Positions 16,507 through 25,794 of a DNA stretch of 64,000 nucleotides are shown piece after piece. The position numbers were made by a program, and so were the translations under genes. The DNA comes from Pseudomonadota bacterium (GTDB lineage Bacteria > Myxococcota_A > Polyangia > Polyangiales > Polyangiaceae). Where the stretch lies: assembly GCA_023423895.1 (NCBI GenBank), contig JAFAER010000223.1, positions 65,759 to 129,758 on the forward strand, given 5' to 3'. Below the pieces are notes generated by a model, which was given only the letters and a program-made list of their open reading frames with translations, searched no databases and was not told the DNA's origin. Each line of letters opens with the position of its first letter. Positions within the stretch are counted from its first letter, which is position 1.

Positions 16507-17952
16507 CTACGGCGGCGGTGGAAGCCCGCTGGCGAGCGCGGCTTCGACCGACGCGGCGTCGTAGGTCGTCTGCCAGACGGCGTTGACCGAGTTCGCCACG
16601 ACCTCTGCGCCCGGACGAAAGCGCTGCGTGCCCGTATCGAAGAGACTCACGCGCGTTTCGGCGATCTCACGAAGACGCGGCGCCACCCGCCCGGAATCGC
16701 GTCCGGCACGCTGCGCGTCGCGCACGAGGCCGAGAAAGCCGGTGAGCGACGCCTCGTCGCCCGCCGTGACGATCGTCGTCGCGTCCGGCCGCGCGAGCGC
16801 GCTCGCGACGAAGGTCCACGCGAAGGTGTAGACCGTCGGACCTTCCGCGCCGAGCGGGCCATGGTCCAGTGGCACCGTCGCATGGTCGACGGGACCGCGA
16901 CGCCAGTACACGGGCTCGACGGAGCTCCCGCAGCGAGCGACGAGCGATTCGGACTGACGGATCGGGATCAACATGTCCCAGTCGTCGTGCGCGACGAAGA
17001 CCCGCCCGGGAAGGCCAGGGCAGAGGCCCTCGTGCGTGTACGGCCTGCTCTGCTCTCCCGGCACGGGTGGTCGCCCCATCGAGGGCTCGGCGCGTCGCCA
17101 GTACGGTGAGAAGAACGCTTCGACCTTCCGGGGATCGGGGTAGACCTTCGGGAGATCGACGTCGGTCCACTGCGCCTGATCGACGAAGTCGCTGAGAGGC
17201 GTCAGCGCCGCGACGGCCTTCGGAGATGCCTCCGGCGGCGCCGCTCGCGCGCCGAAGAGCGCCATCATCCCGCCCCAGCTCCCACCGAACGAGCCGATGC
17301 GGCCGAGATCGAACGCGCTCGCGCGGCTGCGAATGAAGAAGTAGGCGGCCGCCGCGTCGAGGACGTCACCTCCCACGTCACCGCCCGCGTAGAAGCGCCC
17401 GAACGCATGCACGACGGCAAAGCCGTTGAGGCGCCACGCCACGTCGCCCTCGACGAGCTTGTCGACCGATGCGCTCTCGTACGAGACGACGTCGTCACCG
17501 TCGTACTTCGGCGCGTCGACGTCGGGCTGGATGCCAGCTCCGCGGCTCGCCCAGCGAGCGTCGACGTCCTCTCCGGTCCAGTCGATGCCCGTATACGGCT
17601 CGTTCATTACGACCACGGGCGCGGGCGAAGGCGCAGTCGCCGAAACATGCACGTAGAGGAGATACGTCGCGACGCCGTCGGGCCGCATGCCCCGCACGAG
17701 CTCCACGGCGACGTCTTCTTCCTGCGCGCGCACGGTTCGCTCCTCGAGCGTCGCGAACGTCCATTCGTCGGGCACACCCGCCTCAGCGGGACCGGGCTCG
17801 ACGGGCTCCGGCGCAACGGAACGGTCGCTCCCCGCATCTCCGCATGCGAGCGCGAGGAACGTCGCGACGACGACCCACGCGAGCGCTCGCGGACGCTTCC
17901 GGTCCGCACCGCGCAGGTCCGCGCCACATGAATTCGTCGAGGCCGGAGGCAT
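16507..17952 (-). CDS. Alpha/beta-hydrolase lipoprotein (prolyl-oligopeptidase-like)
   Basis: With the ATG at 17950-17952 the 481-residue product has a basic n-region and lipobox Cys 37; an alternative ATG at 18007-18009 has a better-spaced AAGGG. The nucleophile motif is 'GSFGGSWGGMMALFG' (Ser in GxSxGG). An acidic residue follows in 'VAHDDWDMLIPIRQS' and a late His lies in 'GPVDHATVPLDHGP'. That is the order expected of an S9-type serine hydrolase or acyl hydrolase. The substrate cannot be predicted. Its lipobox makes it an envelope-tethered enzyme, unlike most cytoplasmic S9 peptidases. Confidence 0.75.
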   Translation of the reverse strand: MPPASTNSCGADLRGADRKRPRALAWVVVATFLALACGDAGSDRSVAPEPVEPGPAEAGVPDEWTFATLEERTVRAQEEDVAVELVRGMRPDGVATYLLYVHVSATAPSPAPVVVMNEPYTGIDWTGEDVDARWASRGAGIQPDVDAPKYDGDDVVSYESASVDKLVEGDVAWRLNGFAVVHAFGRFYAGGDVGGDVLDAAAAYFFIRSRASAFDLGRIGSFGGSWGGMMALFGARAAPPEASPKAVAALTPLSDFVDQAQWTDVDLPKVYPDPRKVEAFFSPYWRRAEPSMGRPPVPGEQSRPYTHEGLCPGLPGRVFVAHDDWDMLIPIRQSESLVARCGSSVEPVYWRRGPVDHATVPLDHGPLGAEGPTVYTFAWTFVASALARPDATTIVTAGDEASLTGFLGLVRDAQRAGRDSGRVAPRLREIAETRVSLFDTGTQRFRPGAEVVANSVNAVWQTTYDAASVEAALASGLPPPP

Positions 17953-18120
17953 GCCTCGATTGTCGATCACCTCCAGGCGTGCACCAAGCGTGGCGGGCTC
18001 GACGATCATCGTCGCCCTTCGCGAATCAGGCGGACTTCGTGCAGGTCCGCGCACGCGCGCTTAAGTGACCTCCTGCATGGCCGTTCACAGCCCTGTTCGG
18101 GGGCCGTCAGGAGCGCCGGC

Positions 18121-19773
18121 ATGGGATTGCGGTGGTTTTACGACCTTCGGGTGAGCTTCAAGCTCGGGGTCGCGTTTGCATCGATGGTCGTTCTCGTCGT
18201 TGCGGTCGGCGCGCTCGGCCTGTCGGCTGCGTCGTCGTCCAACACCGCGTTCGAGGCGGCGTACCGACGAGACATGGCGAGCCTCGATCTCGTGCGGAAA
18301 GCCGAGATCGAACGCCTGAAGATCGCGCGGACGTACCGGACCGCGATGCTCGCGAAGTCGGACACGGACCGTCGCAAGGCGATGAGCGATCTCGAACAGA
18401 ACGAGCGAGAGCTCACGCATGCGCTCGACCAGTCCCTGCTGCTCGTCGACGATCCCGACATCCGTGCACGCACCGAAGAGTGCCAGCGCCTGATGCCCGA
18501 CTACGGGCCCGCGATTCGCAGCGCCGTGGGCGTCTATCTCGAGGACCCGGAGAAGGCGGCGCCCGCGTTTGCCGCTTCGCAGAAGACGGGGCTTCGCATG
18601 GAGCTCCTCTTGCGTGAGAGCGCTGAAGCCCTCTCGGCCCTCTCTGCGAGCCGATACGAAGCGAGTGTGGAACGCCTCTCGGCGAGTCGGAAGGCGACGA
18701 TCGCGATCAGTCTCGGTGCGGTGATCGCGAGCTCGTTGCTGGCGGTATTTCTCGGACGCGTCATCGGCGGTCCGTTGCAGACCGCCGTGACGGTCCTCGA
18801 GACCGTGGCGCGAGGCGATCTCACCGTGTCGGTCAACGTGACGCGGAAGGACGAGGTCGGACGGATGGCGGCGGCGCTCAACGCGACGTTGTCGTCGATG
18901 AATGCCGCTCTCACTAGCGTCCAGCGCGTCTCGCTCGACGTGTCGGCGTCGGCCGCGCAACTCGCCGCGAGCGCGGCGGAGATCGCGTCCGGCGCGCAGG
19001 CCCAGGCAGCGAGCCTGGAAGAAGCTGCGTCGAGCCTCGAGGAGATCAGCTCCGCGGTGGGGAGCAATACGGACAGCGCGCGGAAGGGGAGCGATCTGGC
19101 ATCCAGCGCCGCGGCGGTCGCCGAGCGCGGAGGCACCGTGACTGCGGGCGCGGTCTCCGCGATGAACGAGATCACCAGCTCGTCGAAGAAGATCGGCGAG
19201 ATCATCTCGACGGTCGACGAGATCGCGTTCCAGACGAACCTGCTCGCGCTGAACGCTGCCGTCGAGGCGGCCCGCGCAGGAGAGCAGGGCCGAGGCTTCG
19301 CAGTCGTCGCCGCCGAGGTTCGCACGCTCGCGGGGCGCAGCGGCGATGCGGCGAAGGAGATTCGCTCGCTGATCGCCGAGTCGTCCGAAAGGGTCGCTGC
19401 CGGTACGCGGCACGTCGACGAGTCGGGACGAACGCTCCAGGACATCGTGCGATCCGTCCGCGACGTCGCCACGCTCGTCGGCGAGATCGCCAGCGCGTCG
19501 GGCGAGCAGAAGATCGGTCTCGATCAGGTCAACATCGCGGTGTCGAAGGTCGACGAGGTCACGCAGCGAAATGCGGGACGTACCGAGGAGCTGTCGACCA
19601 CCGCGCATCTCTTGTCCGAGAAGTCTTCGGAGCTGCAGTCGCTCGTCTCTGCGTTCGAGCTTCGCACCCAGGACCCGCCTCTTGGCCCGTTCGGCGCGTT
19701 CGGCGGCGCGGCAATCCCGGGGGAGGGCAACACGGCGCCGGCGCAGCCTCGCCGGATGGGCAAGGCAGCATGA
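18121..19773 (+). CDS. Methyl-accepting chemotaxis protein
   Basis: A 550-residue transmembrane chemoreceptor. TM1 is at about 13-34, followed by an extracytoplasmic four-helix-bundle sensor (36-190, helical with no Cys motif). TM2 lies at about 194-212, HAMP at 213-268, and the coiled-coil signalling domain from 275. The kinase-control tip is seen at 366-405 ('DEIAFQTNLLALNAAVEAAR', 'GEQGRGFAVVAAEVR'). Gln/Glu pairs along the bundle fit methylation sites. The C-terminus is Pro/Gly-rich and lacks a CheR-docking pentapeptide. Its stop overlaps the start of the next gene (ATGA), linking it to an outer-membrane protein. Confidence 0.95.
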   Translation: MGLRWFYDLRVSFKLGVAFASMVVLVVAVGALGLSAASSSNTAFEAAYRRDMASLDLVRKAEIERLKIARTYRTAMLAKSDTDRRKAMSDLEQNERELTHALDQSLLLVDDPDIRARTEECQRLMPDYGPAIRSAVGVYLEDPEKAAPAFAASQKTGLRMELLLRESAEALSALSASRYEASVERLSASRKATIAISLGAVIASSLLAVFLGRVIGGPLQTAVTVLETVARGDLTVSVNVTRKDEVGRMAAALNATLSSMNAALTSVQRVSLDVSASAAQLAASAAEIASGAQAQAASLEEAASSLEEISSAVGSNTDSARKGSDLASSAAAVAERGGTVTAGAVSAMNEITSSSKKIGEIISTVDEIAFQTNLLALNAAVEAARAGEQGRGFAVVAAEVRTLAGRSGDAAKEIRSLIAESSERVAAGTRHVDESGRTLQDIVRSVRDVATLVGEIASASGEQKIGLDQVNIAVSKVDEVTQRNAGRTEELSTTAHLLSEKSSELQSLVSAFELRTQDPPLGPFGAFGGAAIPGEGNTAPAQPRRMGKAA

Positions 19774-20591
19774 ATCCGCAGCATCATCGTATCGGGCTCC
19801 TCGCGGCTACTCTGCTCGTCGTGCCGGGCGTCGCGGACGCCGACCAGGCCCGGAACGATCGAGACAAGCCGTCGTCGGCCGCGCCTGCGAAGACGGACCG
19901 GGCCCGCTTCATCAGCTACCAGCTCGAGGCCGGCGTCGCCTCCACCCACGTCACGCGCGGAGTCCCCCGGTACGACGCGAAGTCGATCCCTTCGCTCTAC
20001 AACCTCGTCAATCTCCGTGTCCGCGGGCTTGGTCCCGGCGTCCTGAGCCTCGGCGGCACGAGCGCTCTCGCGCTGGCGCCGACACCCGAGACCCGAGGTC
20101 GATCGCTCGAGCTGCTACCGACGATCACGTACGGCGGCCGCATCGGACCCATGCAGCTCGATGTCGGCGCGCGCCTCTTCCTCTTTCCGCGCGCCGAGGT
20201 CGTCGACGCGCAGTACGAGGGCGTCGTTCGCGCATCGTTGCCGAATCCGTATCTGACGCCGACGCTCGAGATCTACCCGGAGGTCCGACGTCGCAAGGGC
20301 GCCTTCGTCATCGTCGGATTGGAGCGGACGTTCAATCCGTCGAGGTGGCTGCGGATTCGTCCGCGCGTCGCCGCGAGCGAACAGGGGTACGTCGTGAACG
20401 ACGAGCGCCCGCACGGTCAGGACGTGACCGCGTCGGTGCAGGTGCACGTGAGCGTCCCCGAGTCGCCGTTCTACGTCGTCGCGCGTCCCGCGTATTCGGT
20501 GCTCGCGGGCCCGGATCGCCTCTACGACGATCCGAGCTTCTCCGGCCGCTCGGTCGCCTACGCGACCGTTTCGCTCGGCGTGCAGCGCTGA
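19770..20591 (+). CDS. Putative outer-membrane barrel protein coupled to the chemoreceptor
   Basis: A 273-residue protein whose ATG overlaps the stop of the chemoreceptor. It has a signal peptide (1-25, ending VADA-DQ), then strand-rich sequence typical of a small outer-membrane barrel. 'VASTHVTRGVPRYD' resembles the 'S.YV.RG.S' strand found at the start of TorF/YaiO-like barrels, and the family link is from that motif only. Alternating hydrophobic strands continue to the end (FYVVARPAYSV, SVAYATVSLGVQR). Coupling to a chemoreceptor suggests a role in solute uptake or sensing at the outer membrane. Confidence 0.65.
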   Translation: MNPQHHRIGLLAATLLVVPGVADADQARNDRDKPSSAAPAKTDRARFISYQLEAGVASTHVTRGVPRYDAKSIPSLYNLVNLRVRGLGPGVLSLGGTSALALAPTPETRGRSLELLPTITYGGRIGPMQLDVGARLFLFPRAEVVDAQYEGVVRASLPNPYLTPTLEIYPEVRRRKGAFVIVGLERTFNPSRWLRIRPRVAASEQGYVVNDERPHGQDVTASVQVHVSVPESPFYVVARPAYSVLAGPDRLYDDPSFSGRSVAYATVSLGVQR

Positions 20592-20609
20592 GCGGTGATG
20601 GCGCCGCTC

Positions 20610-20642
20610 GACCGCGGGGCGTCCATGGTCGTCCCCGCGGTC
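20610..20642. terminator. Bidirectional hairpin between convergent genes
   Basis: GACCGCGGGG (20610-20619) and CCCCGCGGTC (20633-20642) form a perfect 10-bp stem with a 13-base loop. It lies 18 bases past the barrel gene's stop and upstream of the leftward lipoprotein's stop at 20707. Confidence 0.65.
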
Positions 20643-20668
20643 GTCGTTGCAGCGTGGGTAGACCAGCC

Positions 20669-20703
20669 GGCGGCTGGCGGCTGGCGGCTGGCGGCTGGCG
20701 GCT
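20669..20703. repeat. Five perfect tandem copies of GGCGGCT
   Basis: Five exact 7-bp units followed by a partial GGC. The repeat ends directly before the TAG stop (20707-20709) of the leftward lipoprotein gene. It lies between that stop and the hairpin at 20610-20642, so it is transcribed but not translated. The 7-bp period makes slippage likely. Confidence 0.9.
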
Positions 20704-20706
20704 GGC

Positions 20707-22353
20707 CTACTTGTCGAGATCGACCACCAGGGTCTTTCCGTTCTTGAGCTTGAGCTCGATGCCGTCGAGCGCGCCACCGAACTCGGTGTAGTCCGAGAAC
20801 GTGGAGAAGCTCACGTACTGCACCTTCTCCGTGCGGTAGTCACGCTCCCCGGTGACGCCCGTGGGCGTGACGGGTCCGGCCTGCATCTGCGCCAGCGTGA
20901 AGTAGTTCGATCCCGACGGCTGGACGCCGAGTGCCGTGTTGGAGTGTCGGTAGTCCCAGAACTGGAGCTGGTTCGCGCCGGCAGCCGTCGTGAACGCGTT
21001 CCAGGTGTCGACCGGAGCGTTCGGTGACGCTGCCCACGTCAGCGCCGCATGCAGGCGCCGGCCGTACCAGGACGCGTCGTCTTCGGTCCCGTCCGCCACG
21101 GTGTAGATGACCGCCGCGAAGTCGCGCTCGGCCGCGGCCTTGTAGCTGTGGACGCGGAGCGAATCGATGTCCGCCACCGTGAACTCGCCGAGGTGATCGC
21201 GAACGCCCTTCCAGATCTCCGTCTTCGGCGTGTCGAGCGCTCCGGCGAACGTGAGGTACACCTCGAGCTTCTCGTTGCTCGGTTGGTCCTTGGTGAACGA
21301 CCACGAGGTGCCGGCGCCGCCCCATGCGTTTGTGGAGGTCGCCGTCCCATAGGTCGACCCGGCGCTGGGCGGATCGACGGAGAGGAGCTTGCTCCGGCTG
21401 AGGGCGATGCGACGGAAGTTCGCCTCACCCGTGAGATCAATCGCCACTCCCTTGCCGTTCTTGAGCACGATCTCGATGCCGTCGAGCGAGCCGTCGAAGG
21501 CCACGTCGTTCGAGACGCTGGAGAACGCGATGTAGCGGACCTGCTCGTTCCGGTAGTCGCGCGCGCCCGTGACACCCGCCGGGGTGACCGGCCCGCTCTG
21601 GATGTTCGCGAGGCTGAAGTAGTTGTCGTTCGGCTGCTCGCCGGCGGTCACGTCCGCGTTGCGGAAGTCCCAGAAGCGCAGTGAGTTCGAGCCCGGCCCG
21701 GTGGAGAACGCGTTCCACTTCTCGGCCGGCGCATTGGGCGACGCTGCCCAGGCGAAGCTCGCGTGCAGGCGGCGCGCATACCAGCTCGCGTCGTTCTCCG
21801 AAGCGGTCTGATGAGGCGTCGTGTAGACCAGCATCATGAAGTCCGACGAGGTCGCGTCGTTCCGCCGGCTGTGCACCTTGATCGACGCGATGTCGGCCAG
21901 CGTCACCTTGCCGAGGTGCGCTGAGATCTCGCCGAGGCCGGCGGCCTTGCCCTGCGCGTCTTCTGCAGTGAACGGCAGGTAGAACTCGAACTTCTCGTCC
22001 GCGGCGCCCGTGAGCGGCTTCTGGTAGCGCCACGAGGTTCCTGCGCCGCCGTACGCGTTCTCGTTCGACGCGAAGCCGAACGTGGACGGGCCCTGAGGCG
22101 CTTCGCCTGCGATCACGTCCTCGACGCGGAGATGGATGTCCTTCACGAGATCGTCGTCGGGTGCGTCCTTCCCGGCGTCCTTCTCCGGCGACCCGGTGTC
22201 CGGATCGTTCACGCCGCTGTCCTTACGGCCGCCGTCCTCCGAGTTCCCGCCGTCCGGAGTCGGCTCGATGTCGACAGCCTCGTCTCCGCATGCCGCCATC
22301 CCCAGGACCGTCGCGACCGCGAGGAGCGAGGTCAGTCTCAAAGTCATTCTCAT
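20707..22353 (-). CDS. Lipoprotein with an internal tandem duplication
   Basis: A 548-residue lipoprotein (Cys 22) with an Asp/Ser/Pro linker to about residue 70. Two homologous halves follow (about 72-305 and 306-548). Each half has the same landmarks in order: 'AYGGAGTSW' or 'AWGGAGTSW', 'DDASWY.RRLHA', 'AASPNAP', 'FWD.R', 'NYF.LA..Q.GPVTP.GVTG.RDYR', and 'F.G.LDGIE..LKNGK'. I do not recognise the family; duplication is clear by eye. Repeated carbohydrate- or ligand-binding modules are possible. AGGGG lies eight bases before the ATG. Confidence 0.8.
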   Translation of the reverse strand: MRMTLRLTSLLAVATVLGMAACGDEAVDIEPTPDGGNSEDGGRKDSGVNDPDTGSPEKDAGKDAPDDDLVKDIHLRVEDVIAGEAPQGPSTFGFASNENAYGGAGTSWRYQKPLTGAADEKFEFYLPFTAEDAQGKAAGLGEISAHLGKVTLADIASIKVHSRRNDATSSDFMMLVYTTPHQTASENDASWYARRLHASFAWAASPNAPAEKWNAFSTGPGSNSLRFWDFRNADVTAGEQPNDNYFSLANIQSGPVTPAGVTGARDYRNEQVRYIAFSSVSNDVAFDGSLDGIEIVLKNGKGVAIDLTGEANFRRIALSRSKLLSVDPPSAGSTYGTATSTNAWGGAGTSWSFTKDQPSNEKLEVYLTFAGALDTPKTEIWKGVRDHLGEFTVADIDSLRVHSYKAAAERDFAAVIYTVADGTEDDASWYGRRLHAALTWAASPNAPVDTWNAFTTAAGANQLQFWDYRHSNTALGVQPSGSNYFTLAQMQAGPVTPTGVTGERDYRTEKVQYVSFSTFSDYTEFGGALDGIELKLKNGKTLVVDLDK

Positions 22354-22757
22354 GCAAGCACCCCTTATGACGAATGTGATTAATTAAACGAATTCGAAAC
22401 GCGCAATAGATTGCATGTCTCGCTGCCCGTCAAGACACACCGCACAAGGGAAAGAAAGCTCTCAAGTCGGCCGCGCCCGCATATTTTTTGTAAATCCTCG
22501 ATCGAAATGAAATTGGACCGGAGAACGAGCACATAGCGCGTCCCGCCCCGAGCGGCGGGCGCATCCCACGGCGAGTCCCGACCGCGGGGTTGGCAGATGA
22601 CGGCGCGCCTCATCATGGGCGCCGACGAGCCAGCGGGCTCGCAGGCATCGGCAGAGAGCGAACGCCTGCCGCAAGGGATCGACGACCGGCGCGCTCCGAA
22701 CGAGCGGCGGCGAAGGAGACCGAAGACGCTTTCGTTGCTGGGGGCCGCCCGAAGACG
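22354..22757. other. Gene-free, locally AT-rich stretch, 404 bases
   Basis: The part at 22370-22520 is markedly AT-richer than the rest of the window (TTAATTAAAC, TATTTTTTGTAAA) and contains the sigma-70-like promoter of the lipoprotein gene. The remainder (22520-22757) shows no feature apart from the 3' end of the OYE gene. Confidence 0.6.
22405..22433 (-). promoter_or_regulatory. Sigma-70-like promoter for the duplicated lipoprotein
   Basis: On the minus strand TTGACG (22433-22428) and TCTATT (22410-22405) are separated by exactly 17 bases. This leaves a leader of about 45 bases with an AT-rich, TTAATTAA-containing segment before the ATG at 22353. Confidence 0.55.
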
Positions 22758-23828
22758 TCAGGGCGCGACGAAGCCTTTCCAGCGCCGCATGTACTCGGCG
22801 AATCGCGGCGAGAGGCTCCGGTCGCGGAGCTCGTCGATGGATACAGGCGGACGTCGCGGCTCCCAGCCGTCGGTCTGCGCGCGCAGCGGCCACTCGGGAT
22901 TGAGGATCGCCGACCGCCCGAGCGCAACGGCATCAGCGCCGAGCGCGAGCTGGTGCTCGGCGTCGGCGCGCGTCCAGATCTTCCCCGCGGTCAGGACCTT
23001 CACGTGTTCGGGCAATGCCTGGCGGAACAGCGGCACCGCGTGCTGGTCTGGACGTTTCGTGGTGTTGCGATGAACGTCCCAGAGCGAGACATGGATGAAG
23101 TCCGCGCCGTCTTCAGCAAGCCAGCGCGCGGTCTGCACGCTTTCGTCGAGATCGAGTCCGCGCGCGTTGCCGAAGTCCTCCGGCGAGAGACGAACGCCCA
23201 CGGTGAAGCCGGCGCCCGTCTCCTCGCGGACGCGGCGCATCACTTCGCGGATGAGGCGGGCTCTGCCTTCGAGTGAGCCGCCCCATTCGTCCGTTCGCTG
23301 GTTCTGCGTCGCACTCAGGAACTGCGTGAACAGGTAGCCGTGCGCGCCGTGGATCTCCACGCCGTCGAAGCCGGCTCGCTTTGCGCGCGCCGCTGCCTTC
23401 CCGAACTCGCCGATGACGCGCTCGATGTCCTCTTTCGTGGCCGGACGCGCGCCCTCGATCTCGCTCGCGCTCCACGGGCGGATGCCGCTCGCGGTCGCGT
23501 CGGCGCGGACGCCTCCGTGGAAGATCTGCACGATCGAGACGGCCTCGTGCCTCCGGAGCGCACCGGCGAGCCGCTCGAGGCTCGGCAGCAGCGCGTCGTC
23601 GAAGATCCCGAGCTCGCCTGGCCAGCCTTGCCCGTCCTTTGCGACATGCGCGGCGCACGTCATCACGACGCCGAAGCCGCCTGCTGCGCGGGAGACGAGC
23701 CAGCGAAGCTCGTCGTCGGAGAGCGAGCCGTCATCGTGGCTCTGCTGGTTGGTCATCGGCGCGAGGATGACTCGATTGCGCGCCGTGAGGCCCGTGCGGA
23801 AGACGAGGGGATCGAAGATCGTCGGCAT
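22758..23828 (-). CDS. Old Yellow Enzyme-family NADH:flavin oxidoreductase
   Basis: A 356-residue TIM-barrel flavoprotein. It starts 'IFDPLVFRTGLTARNRVILAP' in the family manner (F.P...G....NR...AP). The active-site region reads 'IQIFHGGV' (cf. QL.H.G) and 'GFDGVEIHGAHGYLFTQFLS' with 'QNQRTDEWGGSLEGRARLI', the classic OYE core. The FMN-phosphate loop is 'LTAGKIWTRADAEHQLALGADAVALGRSAI'. Such enzymes reduce activated alkenes or act on dienoyl-CoA-type substrates. This length lacks the C-terminal Fe-S/NAD half of 2,4-dienoyl-CoA reductase, so it is the short OYE/NemA type. It appears to be monocistronic. Confidence 0.9.
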   Translation of the reverse strand: MPTIFDPLVFRTGLTARNRVILAPMTNQQSHDDGSLSDDELRWLVSRAAGGFGVVMTCAAHVAKDGQGWPGELGIFDDALLPSLERLAGALRRHEAVSIVQIFHGGVRADATASGIRPWSASEIEGARPATKEDIERVIGEFGKAAARAKRAGFDGVEIHGAHGYLFTQFLSATQNQRTDEWGGSLEGRARLIREVMRRVREETGAGFTVGVRLSPEDFGNARGLDLDESVQTARWLAEDGADFIHVSLWDVHRNTTKRPDQHAVPLFRQALPEHVKVLTAGKIWTRADAEHQLALGADAVALGRSAILNPEWPLRAQTDGWEPRRPPVSIDELRDRSLSPRFAEYMRRWKGFVAP

Positions 23829-24012
23829 GGATCGCGACCTCGGCTCGCATGTGCGCCGTGGTCGCGCGCACTATAGCGGCTCGCACCGGGCGGCTCGAAG
23901 CGATCGCCGCAATGCCAGACGACTCCGGCATCACGACGACCGCTGAGCTCGCTCCGAGAGCGCGCTACTCTTCAGCGACTCCGAAGGCCGCTGGTGGACG
24001 AGGTGCCGGCGC

Positions 24013-25431
24013 TCACATCCCGTCGCACGCCGGGCGCGGATCGGGGCACTGGGCCGAAGGATTGCTCGGGAGCGTCTGGACGCATTCCGTGACGCCCTCG
24101 AACGTGTTCGTCGGGCGGAAGTTCACGAGCGTGCCATTGAAGCCCTGCGTGATGCCGTGTCCGGCGATCTCCTTGAAGACCGTGTTCGTGATGAACGCGC
24201 TCGGTGGCTGCATCGAGAAGATGACGGCGCCGTTGCTCTCCTCGATCGCGCTGCACGTGTTCAGGGCGCAGCCGCAGTCGTATCCCGCGTACTCGATGCG
24301 GACGTGGTCGAGCACGTTGGCCGCCTGCGGGATGCCGCCGAACCAGAGCCCTCGCCAGTCGCCTGCCTTGGGCGTGGGAGAAGCGGAGGTGAAGACGATC
24401 GGCTTCTCCGCCGTGCCCTGCGCCTTCACGACCGCGTTCGAAGCTTTCTCCGTCGTGTAGAGCTGCACCATGAACGCCGTCTTCGGCTCGAACTTCATGA
24501 CGACGCCCGGCTCGATGGTGAGCGTCGTGATCTTGTTCTCGTCCGTGCTGCCGATGACGAACGAATCGCTCTCGCCATCGCCCATGTGGTACGGCACGCC
24601 ACGGTCGTGCAGCGTGGCGTCGTCCACGAGACCGGTGCCGGCGCCGAGGTCGCCCTCCGTGCGGATGAGAATCTCGTCCGTCTTGTTGCCGGTGTACTTC
24701 CCGGTGGGGAGACTGTCGATCGCGTGCTCGGAGATCTCGACCGCGTACGGAGACTCGTCGTCCCCCGACTCCGTGACGGTGACGTCCTTCGATCCCGTGA
24801 TGAACTTCGACCGCCGCTGCATCCAGATGCCGGCGCCGCGCGACTTCTTGATCGTGACGTTGTCGAGGAAGAGGACCGCGTCCGAGAGCGGCTCCTGATC
24901 GTCGCCCACTGCCACGAGCGTCGCGCCACGCTCGGTGGCCTCGCCGCCTCCGTTCTCGAAGGTGACGTGCGAGAAACGCGCGGTGCCCGGCGCGGCGACG
25001 TAGACGCTGCCCCAGCGGTCGGCGCCGTCGCTCGTGAACTTGATCGGCTTCGTCGCGGTGCCTTCGGCGATGAGCGTACCGGTGCTCGGCGAGAGCGGAG
25101 CGGCGACGCTGATCCGCCGCTCCTTGGCGATGCGGACCTCGGCGCACGGTTCGATGGTGAGCTTGGCGCCGTCGCGGACGTAGACGTCGTACTCGACGAT
25201 GTGCGGGCTGCCTGCGGCGGTCCACACCTCACCGTCTTTCACGTCGCCTTCGTGCTTCGTCGGGCCTGCGGTCGGCGCCGGGCAGTCGATGGCCGGCGCG
25301 CCTCCGTCGCCGTCGCCGATGCCTGCGTCGGGTGACGGGGCAGAGGCAGTCGACTCCTCGCACGCAGGCGTGAGCATGAACAAGGCGCCGAGGGCGACGG
25401 CGCCCGAAAGGCAAGAGAGCGATCGATTCAC
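24013..25431 (-). CDS. Right-handed beta-helix lipoprotein
   Basis: The GTG at 25429-25431 has AAGGA at about six bases. The 472-residue product has lipobox Cys 24 and an Ala/Pro/Asp/Gly linker. A parallel beta-helix is suggested by the repeated pattern 'LTIEPCAEVRIAK..RISV', 'GTLIAEGTATKPIKFTS', 'TIEPGVVMKFEP' and 'VVKAQGTAEKPIVFTSASP'. These paired 'IEPGxxxxF' and 'AxGTAxxPIxFTS' motifs are frequent in secreted beta-helix proteins of delta-proteobacteria. No carbohydrate-active catalytic residues were identified. Likely a surface adhesin or polysaccharide-binding protein. Confidence 0.78.
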   Translation of the reverse strand: MNRSLSCLSGAVALGALFMLTPACEESTASAPSPDAGIGDGDGGAPAIDCPAPTAGPTKHEGDVKDGEVWTAAGSPHIVEYDVYVRDGAKLTIEPCAEVRIAKERRISVAAPLSPSTGTLIAEGTATKPIKFTSDGADRWGSVYVAAPGTARFSHVTFENGGGEATERGATLVAVGDDQEPLSDAVLFLDNVTIKKSRGAGIWMQRRSKFITGSKDVTVTESGDDESPYAVEISEHAIDSLPTGKYTGNKTDEILIRTEGDLGAGTGLVDDATLHDRGVPYHMGDGESDSFVIGSTDENKITTLTIEPGVVMKFEPKTAFMVQLYTTEKASNAVVKAQGTAEKPIVFTSASPTPKAGDWRGLWFGGIPQAANVLDHVRIEYAGYDCGCALNTCSAIEESNGAVIFSMQPPSAFITNTVFKEIAGHGITQGFNGTLVNFRPTNTFEGVTECVQTLPSNPSAQCPDPRPACDGM

Positions 25432-25794
25432 TGGGGTCCTTCCATTTCGCCGACGGCGAGCGCTGGCGCTCGGCGCGTCGTCACGGTTTCCCCCCCGCCA
25501 CGGTTCCTGAACATAGACGAAGGTACCCGAAGCCCCATTCTCGCTCGAACGGGTGACACGAACGTTCCGCCGCATGACTCGAGCTCGTGCGGAGCATGGC
25601 GGAGCTTGCCGCCATCGCGAAGGGTACATTCTTGCTCAATCGCTGCGCTCGAGCTGCGTCAGGCTGAGGATGGTCGCGCGCGCGACCAGGAGCGACCAGA
25701 GCGAATCGCCAACGCCGGACGCACGTCGGGCCGAGCCACGACGAGGTGACTCGGCCCGCTTCGCGTGCGCGTGCGATCTCGAGAGCGAGGCGCG
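25432..25794. other. Gene-free stretch, 363 bases
   Basis: It lies between the end of the Kazal gene and the start of the beta-helix gene. It contains the strong hairpin at 25727-25758 and no frame with family resemblance. Confidence 0.55.
25727..25758 (-). terminator. Hairpin terminator after the Kazal gene
   Basis: CGGGCCGAG (25727-25735) and CTCGGCCCG (25750-25758) form a perfect 9-bp stem with a 14-base loop, 36 bases downstream of the Kazal gene's stop at 25795. Confidence 0.6.
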
